The notes: generated by a model not told the origin, from the sequence alone. DNA of 56,412 nucleotides from Aminipila sp047974845 (GCA_047974845.1 JBKECQ010000030.1:1-56412); one strand, 5' to 3'; shown: positions 32,504-41,697, numbered from the stretch's first letter. Made by a program: numbers and translations.

Positions 32504-33841
32504 GTGGAAATTTCTTTTTATAAAAAAATGTGGTATGTTGCCATTCCTGTCATTATCCAGAATGTTATAAGCATTGGATTAAACATGATTGATATTTTAA
32601 TGATAGGAAGATTAGGAGAAAAGGAGCTGGCGGCAGTCGGGTCAGCTAACCAGATATTTTTTGTCTTTAGTATGATTTGTTTTGGTCTATATAGTGGAGC
32701 GGCAGTTTTTGTAGCTCAGTATTGGGGAACAAAAGATATTGAAAATATCAAAAAAGTCATTGGTATAGATTATATTGTGGGTGTAAGTCTAGCCTTAATT
32801 ACATTCTTTATTGCAATATTCTTTGCTCCAAATTTAATTTGGATATTTTCAAGGGATGTTGAAGTTATAGAGCTTGGAGCTCAATATCTAAGAGTGGTAT
32901 GCTTTTCATATGTATTGATAAGTATAACCTTTGTAATGGTATATAACTCAAGAGCTATACAAAGATTAAAGGCGGCCACCATTATTAATGGAACAGCCAT
33001 TGCAATAAATACTTTTTTAAACTATTGCTTGATATATGGAAACTGCGGAATGCCGGCTCTTGGTGTAAGAGGTGCTGCAATTGCAACGGTAATTGCACGA
33101 CTCGTTGAATTGATATGTTTTTTTGTTTATATTTATATTTGTAAAGAGCACCCTTTCCATGGTGGAATAAAGGAAATATTTTCCTTTGATAAAGTAATGT
33201 TTAAAAATGTTATGAAGACAGCTGTCCCCGTTGTTTTCACAGAAGGGGGCTGGGCTGCTGCCACATCATTAACTTTTGTGGCATATGGTATGCTAGGTGC
33301 AACAGCTCTAGCAGTTATACAGATTGCAGAAGTTGTAGCCAATTTATCGCAAGCAGTATATTTTGGGCTTGGAAATGCAACGGCAGTAATAATAGGGGAA
33401 TCTTTAGGACGAGGAAATTTAGATGCAGCCTTTAATTATGGCGGCAAAGCAATGAAAATAACCTGGGGTTTAAATGTTTTTGTTACAGTGACACTGATTG
33501 CATTAAGTCGACCTATAGCATATATTTATAACTTTAATGAAGAAACTACACATCTACTTGTTCTAGTTATGATTGCATGGGCATTTACAACTACTCCAAA
33601 GATGTTGGCCTATGTTCTCATTTGCGGGATATTAAGAGCTGGTGGTGATACACTGTATAGTTTAATAGTTGATTTATCTTGCAACTTGATTATTCAGATA
33701 TCAATTGCTTTCTTCAGTGTATTGGTGCTGAATTTACCTCTTTATTGGGTAGTAGCGTTGGTAGCTACAAGTGATTTAGTAAAAACAATTGTATGCTATA
33801 AGAGGTTTTATAGTAAGAAGTGGATGAACATAGTTACTTAA
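32504..33841 (+). CDS. MATE family efflux transporter
   Basis: 445 residues with 12 hydrophobic segments in two pseudo-symmetric halves. Family-typical blocks are PVIIQNVISIGLNMIDILMIGRLGEKELAAVG near the N-terminus and GGDTLYSLIVDLSCNL late in the chain. Exports drugs or metabolites using sodium or proton gradients; the substrate cannot be read. GTG 32504 is chosen, six to eight bases after AAGGTGTGA; the upstream TTG lies before the ribosome site. Monocistronic behind the rny terminator. Confidence 0.88.
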   Translation: MEISFYKKMWYVAIPVIIQNVISIGLNMIDILMIGRLGEKELAAVGSANQIFFVFSMICFGLYSGAAVFVAQYWGTKDIENIKKVIGIDYIVGVSLALITFFIAIFFAPNLIWIFSRDVEVIELGAQYLRVVCFSYVLISITFVMVYNSRAIQRLKAATIINGTAIAINTFLNYCLIYGNCGMPALGVRGAAIATVIARLVELICFFVYIYICKEHPFHGGIKEIFSFDKVMFKNVMKTAVPVVFTEGGWAAATSLTFVAYGMLGATALAVIQIAEVVANLSQAVYFGLGNATAVIIGESLGRGNLDAAFNYGGKAMKITWGLNVFVTVTLIALSRPIAYIYNFNEETTHLLVLVMIAWAFTTTPKMLAYVLICGILRAGGDTLYSLIVDLSCNLIIQISIAFFSVLVLNLPLYWVVALVATSDLVKTIVCYKRFYSKKWMNIVT

Positions 33842-33969
33842 ATTTTATTGGTGAAATCTTTACTTTTTAATGTGTTGTGATATACTTACAAAGATGTATT
33901 TAGATTGGTAACTATGTGCATAATTATAATATTAATAAAGACTATTAATCTTTCGGAAAGGTTTATATA

Positions 33970-35157
33970 ATGTTTGTATATTTAGATAATAGTGCAACTA
34001 CAAGGCAATATGACTCTGTTACAGAGAAAATGATTGAATATATGAGGGATGATTTTGGAAATCCATCCTCACTGCATAGATTGGGAATTAAAGCAGAAAA
34101 GGCCATTAAACAGGCTAGAAAGCAAGTTGCTGAACTTATGGGTGTTTCAAGTGATGAACTTTTCTTTACCTCAGGAGGAACTGAAGCAGATAATATGGCC
34201 ATATTTGGAGCTGCGTCAGCAAGAAAAAGGCGAGGAAATAAAATAATTACTACGGTAATAGAACATCCGGCAGTACTTGAAACCGCTAAGAAATTGAAAA
34301 ATATGGGTTTTGAATTAGAGCTTATTGGAATAGACAAAAACGGATGTATTGATATTGAGTCATTGAAAAAAGCTATAACCGATGATACAATACTTATTTC
34401 CTGTATGCATGTAAACAATGAGGTTGGAACTATCCAACCAATAAAAGAAATAATTGCAATAAAAAATGAATATAACAAAGAACATGGAACTGATATTTTA
34501 TTTCATACAGATGCAGTCCAGTCCTTCGGTAAGATTCCATTACACAATATTGGGGCAGATATGATATCCGTAAGTGGACATAAGATACATGGACCTAAAG
34601 GAATTGGTGCTCTCTATATTAGAAAAGGTTTAAATCTTGAACCTCACATAGTAGGTGGAGGTCAAGAAAAACACATGAGATCCGGAACTGAAAATGTACC
34701 TGGGATTGTGGGGTTTGGACAAGCCTGTGAATTATCTTATAAAATGTTTTCTGATAGGATTAAATCTATGTCTGAATCAAGAAATTATCTCTTAGAGGGA
34801 ATTAAGCGTGAAATTAAAGATGTAAAAATTAACAGCGTTGAGGCGGATAGTTTAGAAGGAACAAGTACTCTTTGCTGTCCTTCTGTGTTAAATATTACAT
34901 TTATGGGTACAAGAGGAGAAGTTTTGCTTCACTCATTAGAACAAGCAGAAATATATGTATCAACCGGATCTGCTTGTTCATCAAATAAAAAAGGTCAAAG
35001 CCATGTTTTGAAAGCTATGGGGCTGAATGACAAGGAAATAGAAGGTGCCATAAGATTTAGCTTTAATGAATTTAATACTATACAAGAAATGGACTACATT
35101 TTAGAAAACATAAAAAAGGCAGTAGAAAAATTTAGAAGGCTGGGTAGCTTTAGATAG
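33970..35157 (+). CDS. Cysteine desulfurase (NifS/IscS type)
   Basis: 395 residues, class V PLP enzyme. The PLP-binding Lys is in SGHKIHGPKG (near residue 205), HTDAVQSFGK is the conserved cofactor strand, and the mobile persulfide Cys is in STGSACSSNKKG (near residue 335). It takes sulfur from cysteine. The next gene is thiI, with no terminator between, so it most likely supplies persulfide sulfur for 4-thiouridine in tRNA rather than (or besides) iron-sulfur clusters. This NifS-ThiI pairing is widespread in Bacillota. Confidence 0.92.
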   Translation: MFVYLDNSATTRQYDSVTEKMIEYMRDDFGNPSSLHRLGIKAEKAIKQARKQVAELMGVSSDELFFTSGGTEADNMAIFGAASARKRRGNKIITTVIEHPAVLETAKKLKNMGFELELIGIDKNGCIDIESLKKAITDDTILISCMHVNNEVGTIQPIKEIIAIKNEYNKEHGTDILFHTDAVQSFGKIPLHNIGADMISVSGHKIHGPKGIGALYIRKGLNLEPHIVGGGQEKHMRSGTENVPGIVGFGQACELSYKMFSDRIKSMSESRNYLLEGIKREIKDVKINSVEADSLEGTSTLCCPSVLNITFMGTRGEVLLHSLEQAEIYVSTGSACSSNKKGQSHVLKAMGLNDKEIEGAIRFSFNEFNTIQEMDYILENIKKAVEKFRRLGSFR

Positions 35158-35261
35158 AAGCCGTGTAATATATACCTAGCTTGAATTATATAAGGGTAGA
35201 AATTGAATAGCCTATGAAAAGTATACTTGATTAAGTTATATTGTAGAAAGGGATCTCTAGT

Positions 35262-36452
35262 ATGAATGATGATAGAAATATTTTTATAGTTAGATGTGGT
35301 GAAGTTGCATTAAAGGGCATGAATAAGCCATATTTTGAAAGAATGCTTGTTGAAAGAATAAGAAGAATGTTAAAAAACTTTGAGGGTACAGAAGTTAAAA
35401 GACATGAGGGTCTTATTTTTGTAAGAGCGGACAAGAAGTATCTTAAGCAAGACATAGTGGGACAAATTTCAAAAGTATTTGGAGTTGCATCTATAAGTCC
35501 GGCAGTAGAAGTTGAAACTGATATTGAAAAAATTGGTGATGCCGCAGTAAAAGTTATGATGGAGATAATAGAAGAAAAGGGAATCCATACATTTAAGGTT
35601 GAAGCAAAACGTGCAGACAAGACTTTTCCTATTCAATCTCCGGAAATCGGTAGAATTATCGGTGGCAAAATATTAAAAGGATGCAAGGTTTTAGCTGTTG
35701 ATGTACACCACCCGGACAGCTTATTATTTGTAGATGTAAGAAGAGAAAAATCTTATATATATGAACAGAAAATTTCCGGTTTTGGAGGATTGCCTTTAGG
35801 AACAAATGGAAAGGGTATGATACTTTTATCCGGTGGAATAGACTCTCCTGTTGCAGCCTGGATGATGGCTAAAAGAGGTATGATGATAGAGGCTATACAT
35901 TTTCATTCATATCCTTATACAAGTGAAAGAGCACAGGAGAAGGTTGAAGAGCTTGCCAGCATTGTTGCCACATATTGCGGAAGGTTTAAAATGCACGTAA
36001 TTAATCTTTTGCCGATTCAAGAAGAAATAGTTCAAAACTGTCCGGAAGAAGAAACTACCATACTTGTTAGAAGATTTATGATGAAGATTGCGGAGCGTGT
36101 AGCAAAAGAAAAGGATTGCACAATGCTAATAACAGGAGAAAATTTAGGACAAGTAGCGAGCCAAACCGCAGAATCACTGGTAGTTACTGATGCTTCTGTA
36201 CAAATGCCGGTTATGAGACCTTTAATTGCAATGGATAAGGTTGATATAATGGATAAGGCAAGGGAAATAGGCACCTATGAAACCTCAATACAACCTTATG
36301 AAGATTGTTGCACAGTATTTTTACCTAAGCATCCAACAACAAAACCTAAGCTAGAAAAAATACTGGATTCTGAAAGCAGAATTGATGTTGAAGCATTGAT
36401 TAGTGCCGCAATAGAATCAATGGAAACTATCAACATATTTCCTAAGGATTGA
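35262..36452 (+). CDS. thiI: tRNA 4-thiouridine sulfurtransferase ThiI
   Basis: 396 residues. N-terminal ferredoxin-like and THUMP domains (about 5-165) bind tRNA; the PP-loop AANH domain carries SGGIDSPVAAWMM near residue 188, which adenylates U8. The C-terminal rhodanese domain of the Escherichia coli enzyme is missing, as is usual in Gram-positives that use the adjacent NifS-type enzyme. No simple terminator follows; the next structure is the spoIIA inverted repeat. Confidence 0.94.
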   Translation: MNDDRNIFIVRCGEVALKGMNKPYFERMLVERIRRMLKNFEGTEVKRHEGLIFVRADKKYLKQDIVGQISKVFGVASISPAVEVETDIEKIGDAAVKVMMEIIEEKGIHTFKVEAKRADKTFPIQSPEIGRIIGGKILKGCKVLAVDVHHPDSLLFVDVRREKSYIYEQKISGFGGLPLGTNGKGMILLSGGIDSPVAAWMMAKRGMMIEAIHFHSYPYTSERAQEKVEELASIVATYCGRFKMHVINLLPIQEEIVQNCPEEETTILVRRFMMKIAERVAKEKDCTMLITGENLGQVASQTAESLVVTDASVQMPVMRPLIAMDKVDIMDKAREIGTYETSIQPYEDCCTVFLPKHPTTKPKLEKILDSESRIDVEALISAAIESMETINIFPKD

Positions 36453-36453
36453 T

Positions 36454-36561
36454 TTCGACAAAAATAGAATTAAACCCCCTTATTCTCTTAAGGACAAGTT
36501 ATACCAGAAGGTCTATAATGAAATTGTTGGAAATGCTTGCAGAGTATGAGGGGGTTTTTTT
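36454..36561 (+). promoter_or_regulatory. spoIIA promoter: Spo0A box and promoter inside a terminator-like inverted repeat
   Basis: TTCGACA (36454-36460) is a Spo0A box match. AGGACA (36491-36496), 17-bp spacer and TATAAT (36514-36519) form a promoter; AAGGACAAG also resembles a sigma-H -35. AAACCCCCTTATTCTC (36472-36487) pairs with GAGTATGAGGGGGTTT (36542-36557): 14 Watson-Crick pairs, one G-U, one mismatch, followed by T's. The 3' arm contains the spoIIAA Shine-Dalgarno GAGGGGG (36548-36554). The promoter is in the loop, as at spoIIG. Confidence 0.65.
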
Positions 36562-36564
36562 ATA

Positions 36565-36966
36565 ATGCAAACGTATTTAGATTTTCAAATGAAAGACGAT
36601 GTTTTGATAGTAAACATTGTAGGAGATTTGGATCATCATCGCGCTACACAAGCAAGAGAAGAAATAGATAAAACTATTGAGGTTTTTAAGAGTAAGAACC
36701 TCATAATGGACTTCTCAAAGGTGGAGTTTATGGACAGCTCCGGCATAGGGGTTGTAATGGGCAGATACAATAAGGTGAAAGAGAAAGGTGGAGAAATCGT
36801 TATAATCGGTTGCTCTAAATATGTAAAGCTCATATTGGAAATGGCAGGTATTTTTACTATAATGACGTATTATGATAGTCTTGATGAGGCATTGGGAGCA
36901 TTTCAACTGACAGACCAACAGATTAAGATGGAGATGAAGATGGAGGTGTCGGGCAATGGTAAATAG
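36565..36966 (+). CDS. spoIIAA: Anti-sigma-F factor antagonist SpoIIAA
   Basis: 133 residues, STAS domain. The regulatory phosphoserine region is visible as EFMDSSGIGVVMGRY (Ser58/Ser59). Unphosphorylated SpoIIAA releases sigma-F from SpoIIAB. It is about 15 residues longer than Bacillus SpoIIAA; the extra tail (KMEMKMEVSGNGK) is low in complexity. Its end overlaps spoIIAB by 11 bases. Confidence 0.94.
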   Translation: MQTYLDFQMKDDVLIVNIVGDLDHHRATQAREEIDKTIEVFKSKNLIMDFSKVEFMDSSGIGVVMGRYNKVKEKGGEIVIIGCSKYVKLILEMAGIFTIMTYYDSLDEALGAFQLTDQQIKMEMKMEVSGNGK

Positions 36967-37393
36967 GATAAAGATAGAGTTTTTAAGTCTATCGGCAAAT
37001 GAAAGTTTTGCGCGAACGGCTGTTGCCGGATTTTTTGCAGAAATGGATCCAACGATTGAGGAGATTGCAGAAATAAAAACAAGTGTATCTGAGGCAGTAA
37101 GCAATGCCATTATACATGGCTATAAAAATAACCCCGAAGGGGTAGTTACTGTTGAGTGCAGCTATGATGATGATAGAAAAATAGTTATATCTGTAGAAGA
37201 CTGTGGAGTAGGTATAGAAGATATTGAGAAGGCAAGAGAACCGTTGTTTACCACTGGAAAACCCGAAGAAAGAGCAGGTATGGGCTTTACTGTAATGGAA
37301 AGCTTTACCGACCATGTAGAAGTCATGTCGGAACTCGGAAAAGGAACAAGGGTTTTGATGGTAAAGAAGTTGGACTCCGGTTATGGGCTATAA
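36956..37393 (+). CDS. spoIIAB: Anti-sigma-F factor / protein kinase SpoIIAB
   Basis: 145 residues, GHKL-fold ATPase-kinase. The N box EAVSNAIIHGY, the G1 box EDCGVGIEDIE and the G2-like GMGFTVMESF are complete. It binds and silences sigma-F and phosphorylates SpoIIAA. Shine-Dalgarno GGAGGTG lies within the end of spoIIAA; its own end overlaps sigF by 11 bases, so all three products are coupled. Confidence 0.95.
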   Translation: MVNRIKIEFLSLSANESFARTAVAGFFAEMDPTIEEIAEIKTSVSEAVSNAIIHGYKNNPEGVVTVECSYDDDRKIVISVEDCGVGIEDIEKAREPLFTTGKPEERAGMGFTVMESFTDHVEVMSELGKGTRVLMVKKLDSGYGL

Positions 37394-38126
37394 TTATTCG
37401 GAGATAACAAAAGAAGATACATATGCCTTGATAGAGAGGGCAAAAACAGGCGATGAAACTGCTAGAGAATTGCTGGTTTCTCAAAATACTGGACTTGTAA
37501 AAAGCTTGGCATTAAAATATTCCGGCTCAGGTTATGAACTAGAGGACCTAATACAAATTGGTTATATGGGTCTATTAAAATCTATAGATAGGTTCGATTT
37601 ATCCTATGATGTAATGTTCTCTACTTATGCTGTTCCCATGATATTGGGTGAAATAAAAAGATATATAAGAGACGATGGAAGAATAAAGGTCAGTCGTCAA
37701 ATGAAAACAGACATAAAGAGAATGAAACAGGCAAAGGATGAATACTATTATAAACATGGGACATTTCCTAAATTAAGTGAACTGGCAAAGGAACTGGATA
37801 TGCCGGTGGAACGTGTTTTGGAAATAATGGAGACGGATGATGCTTTATGTAACTTAGAGAGCATTGATGATCCCGATAATGCAAGACAGTACAGCTCAGG
37901 AAAAAGTGACAATTTTGTAACAACCGAAGAAAACATTGTAGATGTGATTTGTTTAAAAAGTATTATAGGCAAATTAGAGGAAAAGGAAAGAAAAATAATA
38001 GTATTACGTTACTTTAAAGATATGACTCAGCAGCAGATTGCAAATTTGCTTGGAATTTCTCAAGTGCAAGTATCTCGTATTGAAAAACGGGTTTTGGAGA
38101 ACATACGGTTGGTTTGTGAAAAGTAA
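37383..38126 (+). CDS. sigF: RNA polymerase sporulation sigma factor SigF
   Basis: 247 residues. First forespore sigma factor. Region 2 (NTGLVKSLALKYSGSGYELEDLIQIGYMGLLKSIDRF), region 3 and region 4 (QQIANLLGISQVQVSRIEKRVLE) are complete. ATG overlaps the end of spoIIAB; the short spacing is usual for this operon. Followed by a terminator at 38132. Confidence 0.95.
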   Translation: MGYNYSEITKEDTYALIERAKTGDETARELLVSQNTGLVKSLALKYSGSGYELEDLIQIGYMGLLKSIDRFDLSYDVMFSTYAVPMILGEIKRYIRDDGRIKVSRQMKTDIKRMKQAKDEYYYKHGTFPKLSELAKELDMPVERVLEIMETDDALCNLESIDDPDNARQYSSGKSDNFVTTEENIVDVICLKSIIGKLEEKERKIIVLRYFKDMTQQQIANLLGISQVQVSRIEKRVLENIRLVCEK

Positions 38127-38131
38127 TTTTT

Positions 38132-38164
38132 AACAGGGGAAGTGAAAACTTGCCTTGTTTTTTT
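38132..38164 (+). terminator. Intrinsic terminator of the spoIIA operon
   Basis: AACAGGGGAAGT and ACTTGCCTTGTT pair around a GAAA loop with one mismatch and one G-U, followed by seven T. Confidence 0.75.
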
Positions 38165-38268
38165 GCGGAGCATTTTTTGAATTATCTGATTATTAGGGAA
38201 AAAGAATTTATTTTGTATAAAAGAAACGAAATGTGCTAAAAAGTGCTTGCAAATATAAGTAAAGTGTT

Positions 38269-38374
38269 GTTAAATATATAGTATATGCTGTTATATATTT
38301 AACTAACATAGCTTATGCAAAAGTATAAAACTTAATATTCATAAGCGAAAAGGTCACTTTTACATAGTAAAGTG
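38269..38374. promoter_or_regulatory. Inverted repeats in the bcd-etf upstream region
   Basis: GTTAAATATATA (38269-38280) and TATATATTTAAC (38292-38303) are perfectly complementary arms with an 11-base gap. A second repeat, CACTTT (38355-38360) / AAAGTG (38369-38374), lies 30 bp before the bcd Shine-Dalgarno AAGGAGG. Either could be an operator or leader stem. The promoter itself could not be fixed with confidence. Confidence 0.5.
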
Positions 38375-38405
38375 TGCCATTATTATAATTTAAGGAGGCA
38401 TTTAC

Positions 38406-39551
38406 ATGAACTTTCAACTAACGAAAGAACAAGAATTTGTAAGAAAAATGGTAAGAGAGTTTGCTGTTAATGAAGTTGAGCCGCTTGCTGCTGAAATCGA
38501 TCAGGAGCATAGATTTCCGGTTGAAACAGTTGAAAAAATGGCAAAATATGGACTACTAGGAGTTCCATTCCCTACTGAGTATGGTGGAGCTGGCGGAGAC
38601 CACATTTCATATGCTATAACAGTTGAAGAACTTTCAAGAGTATGCGCATCAACAGGTGTTATCTGTTCTGCTCACACTTCACTTTGTTGTTGGCCTATCT
38701 TTGCATGGGGAACAGAAGAACAAAAGAGAAAGTACTTACCTGACCTATTATCAGGAAAGAAACTAGGTGCTTTTGGTTTAACTGAACCTAATGCAGGTAC
38801 AGATGCTGCTGGACAGCAGACAAGAGCTGTAAAAGATGGCGATCACTATATCTTAAACGGTGCTAAAGTATTTATTACAAACGGTGGATATGCTGAAACA
38901 TTTGTAGTAATGGCTATGACTGATAAATCAAAGGGAACTAGAGGCGGTATTTCTGCATTTATCGTAGAAAAAGACGACGAAGGTTTCTCAATTGGTAAAA
39001 CTGAAGATAAGCTAGGTATTTGCGCTTCTTCAACTACAGAACTTATCATGGTAAACTGCAGAATCCCTGCTGACAGAATGTTAGGTGGAGTTGGTGATGG
39101 ATTTAAGGTTGCTATGTCAACACTTGACGGTGGACGTATCGGTATCGCTTCACAGGCACTAGGTATTGCTCAGGGTGCTTTTGACGTTACTGTTGATTAT
39201 ATGAAAGCTAGAAAGCAATTCGGTAAGAAGTTATCTCAGATGCAGGCACTTCAGTTCGAAATGGCTAACATGAGAACTCAGATTGAAGCTTCAAGACTTC
39301 TAATTTACCAAGCTGCAGACAGCAAAGATAAACACCTTCCTTACGGAACTCAGTCAGCAATGGCTAAATTATTTGCTGCTGAAACAGCTATGTATGTAAC
39401 TACTAAGGCTGTTCAATTACACGGTGGTTATGGTTATACTAAGGATTACCCTGTTGAAAGAATGATGAGAGATGCTAAGATCACTGAAATCTATGAAGGT
39501 ACTTCAGAAGTTCAGAAGATCGTTATCGCTGCATCAGTATTTGGTAAATAA
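38406..39551 (+). CDS. Acyl-CoA dehydrogenase (butyryl-CoA dehydrogenase type)
   Basis: 381 residues, typical length for short-chain acyl-CoA dehydrogenases. FAD-binding blocks GLTEPNAGTDAAGQQT and VFITNGG and the catalytic Glu in YEGTSEVQK are present. With the two Etf genes directly downstream it probably forms a flavin-based electron-bifurcating Bcd-Etf complex that reduces an enoyl-CoA with NADH while also reducing ferredoxin. No thiolase, crotonase or hydroxyacyl-CoA dehydrogenase gene is adjacent, so crotonyl-CoA is not certain as substrate; a caffeyl-CoA- or acrylyl-CoA-type role is possible. Codons (GCT, GGT, AAG, ATC) indicate high expression. Confidence 0.93.
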   Translation: MNFQLTKEQEFVRKMVREFAVNEVEPLAAEIDQEHRFPVETVEKMAKYGLLGVPFPTEYGGAGGDHISYAITVEELSRVCASTGVICSAHTSLCCWPIFAWGTEEQKRKYLPDLLSGKKLGAFGLTEPNAGTDAAGQQTRAVKDGDHYILNGAKVFITNGGYAETFVVMAMTDKSKGTRGGISAFIVEKDDEGFSIGKTEDKLGICASSTTELIMVNCRIPADRMLGGVGDGFKVAMSTLDGGRIGIASQALGIAQGAFDVTVDYMKARKQFGKKLSQMQALQFEMANMRTQIEASRLLIYQAADSKDKHLPYGTQSAMAKLFAAETAMYVTTKAVQLHGGYGYTKDYPVERMMRDAKITEIYEGTSEVQKIVIAASVFGK

Positions 39552-39571
39552 GGAAGAGGGAGGATACAGAA

Positions 39572-40372
39572 ATGGCATTTAAAATTATCGTATGTGCAAA
39601 ACAAGTTCCTGATACAAACGTTATTAAAATTAACCCTAAAACTGGAACTCTAATCAGAGACGGCGTACCAAGCATCCTAAATCATGACGATGCTAACGCT
39701 TTAGAAGAAGCATTAAAGATTAAGGATCAATATCCTGATACACATATCACAGTTATCACAATGGGACCTCCTCAGGCTAAAGATTTATTAATGGAATGTT
39801 TAGCTAAGGGTGCAGATGAAGGTATTCTAGTATCAGATAGAGCTGTTGGTGGTTCAGATACATGGGCTACATCAAACACTCTTGAAGCAGCTGTTAAAAA
39901 GGTTGGAGAATTTGACCTTATCTTCGCTGGTCGTCAGGCTATCGATGGAGATACTGCTCAGGTTGGACCTCAGCTTGCTGAAAAATTAGGATTACCTCAG
40001 GTAACTTATGTAGAAGAATTTGAAATTGATAAAAACATGAAGGACATTACTGTTAAGAGACAGTTAGAAGATGGTTACGAAGTAATTAAGCTTCAGACTC
40101 CTTGTATGCTTACTACTATCAAGGAACTTAACGAACCTAGATACATGTCAATCGGCGGAATCTTCGGAGCTAAAGAAAAAGAAATGAAGGTTTGGAATGC
40201 TAAGGACATCGAAGTTGATTTAACAACTGTAGGTCTTGAAGCTTCTCCTACAAACGTATTCAGATCATTTACTCCTGCTCCAAAGGGCAAGGGTGTTGTT
40301 CTTGAAGGAGACACTGATAACGACGTTGCTAAAAAGCTTTTAGTTAACCTAAAAGGTAAGCATGTAATCTAA
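39572..40372 (+). CDS. etfB: Electron transfer flavoprotein subunit beta
   Basis: 266 residues. The N-terminus FKIIVCAKQVPDTNVIKINPKTGTLIRDGVPSILNHDD and FAGRQAIDGDTAQVGPQLAEKLGLPQVTYV are the EtfB signatures of the bifurcating group. It carries the FAD proposed to accept hydride from NADH. GGGAGGA upstream; 20 bp after bcd and 20 bp before etfA, with the same high-expression codon use. Confidence 0.94.
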   Translation: MAFKIIVCAKQVPDTNVIKINPKTGTLIRDGVPSILNHDDANALEEALKIKDQYPDTHITVITMGPPQAKDLLMECLAKGADEGILVSDRAVGGSDTWATSNTLEAAVKKVGEFDLIFAGRQAIDGDTAQVGPQLAEKLGLPQVTYVEEFEIDKNMKDITVKRQLEDGYEVIKLQTPCMLTTIKELNEPRYMSIGGIFGAKEKEMKVWNAKDIEVDLTTVGLEASPTNVFRSFTPAPKGKGVVLEGDTDNDVAKKLLVNLKGKHVI

Positions 40373-40392
40373 TAAGGAGGAGGATTTATATA

Positions 40393-41673
40393 ATGGCTAT
40401 TCAAGTAATTAAAGATAAATGTAAAGGTTGCCAGCTTTGCGTAAAAGCATGTCCGTTCAATGCTATCGACATGGATGGAAAGCTAGCTGTAATTAACGAT
40501 AAGTGTACAGCTTGTAAAGCTTGTATTGCTAAGTGCCCATTTAAGGCTATTGAAAATACAGGTTCAGAAGAAGCTGTTGATTTAAGTGATTATAAGCACA
40601 TCTGGGTATTCGCAGAACAGAGAAACGGAAAATTAATGAACGTTGCTCTTGAATTAATCGGCGAAGGACACAGACTTGCAAAAGAAATCAGTGATGATAC
40701 TAAGGTTTGTGCTGTTCTAGTTGGTGACAAGATTGCTAACTTAGCAGACGAATGCTTTGCATACGGTGCAGATGAAGTTGTTCTTATCGAAGACCCTCTT
40801 CTTAAGGACTTTACAACTGATGGTTACACTAAGGTTATTACTGATGCTATCCAAGAGTACAAGCCAGAAATCGTACTTTATGGTGCAACACACATCGGTA
40901 GAGACTTAGCTCCAAGAATTGCTGCTAGATGTAATACTGGTCTTACAGCTGACTGTACAAAGTTAGATGTTAAAGTATCAAGCTATATCGAATATGCTAA
41001 GAAGAACACTACTTTAGATACATCAACATTAGACCCTGCTGATCCTTCAACAGGAATTAAGCAGACTCGTCCTGCTTTTGGTGGTAACCTAATGGCTACA
41101 ATCATTTGTCCTAGAACAAGACCTCAGATGTCTACAGTTAGACCTGGAGTTATGTCTAAGAGAGAAAAGGTTGAAGGCGCTAAGGGTGAATTAGTAGTAT
41201 TTAAGCCAGAAATCTCAGCTAGCGATATCAGAACTACAATCGTAGAAATCGTTAAGTCAGCTAAGGAAATGGTTTCATTAACTGATGCTGAAATCATCTG
41301 TTCAGGTGGTAGAGGTCTTGGTGATGCTGCTGGTTTCGATCTAATCAAGAAGTTTGCTGAAAAAGTTGGTGGTGTTGTAGGTTCATCAAGAGCTTGCGTT
41401 GACAATGGTTGGATTGACCATTCACACCAGGTTGGACAGACTGGTACTACTGTAAAGCCAAGAATTTACTTTGCTTGCGGTATCTCCGGTGCTATTCAGC
41501 ATTTAGCAGGTATGCAGACATCTGATATCATTGTTGCTATCAACAAGGATCCAGATGCTCCTATCTTCGAAGTTGCTGACTTTGGTATCGTAGGAGACCT
41601 TTATAAAGTTATTCCTGAAATTATGAATGAATGGGATAATGCTGAAGCTCTTTTCGATGCTACAGAAAAATAA
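40393..41673 (+). CDS. etfA: Electron transfer flavoprotein subunit alpha with N-terminal ferredoxin domain
   Basis: 426 residues. Residues 1-60 form a 2[4Fe-4S] ferredoxin module with two C-x2-C-x2-C-x3-CP motifs (Cys10, 13, 16, 20 and Cys38, 41, 44, 48). The rest is a full EtfA, ending in the FAD-binding block (SRACVDNGWIDHSHQVGQTGTTVKP; GISGAIQHLAGMQ). The same fusion is known in CarE of the Acetobacterium woodii caffeyl-CoA reductase complex and in some other clostridial Etfs; the clusters may relay low-potential electrons. Terminator follows at 41698. Confidence 0.95.
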   Translation: MAIQVIKDKCKGCQLCVKACPFNAIDMDGKLAVINDKCTACKACIAKCPFKAIENTGSEEAVDLSDYKHIWVFAEQRNGKLMNVALELIGEGHRLAKEISDDTKVCAVLVGDKIANLADECFAYGADEVVLIEDPLLKDFTTDGYTKVITDAIQEYKPEIVLYGATHIGRDLAPRIAARCNTGLTADCTKLDVKVSSYIEYAKKNTTLDTSTLDPADPSTGIKQTRPAFGGNLMATIICPRTRPQMSTVRPGVMSKREKVEGAKGELVVFKPEISASDIRTTIVEIVKSAKEMVSLTDAEIICSGGRGLGDAAGFDLIKKFAEKVGGVVGSSRACVDNGWIDHSHQVGQTGTTVKPRIYFACGISGAIQHLAGMQTSDIIVAINKDPDAPIFEVADFGIVGDLYKVIPEIMNEWDNAEALFDATEK

Positions 41674-41697
41674 GAATTAGATATTAATATCTTATAT

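Noticed and set aside
38262..38303. Rex operator upstream of bcd
   Set aside because: Only one TTGTTAA half-site fits; the second arm is much too far away for the Rex consensus spacing.
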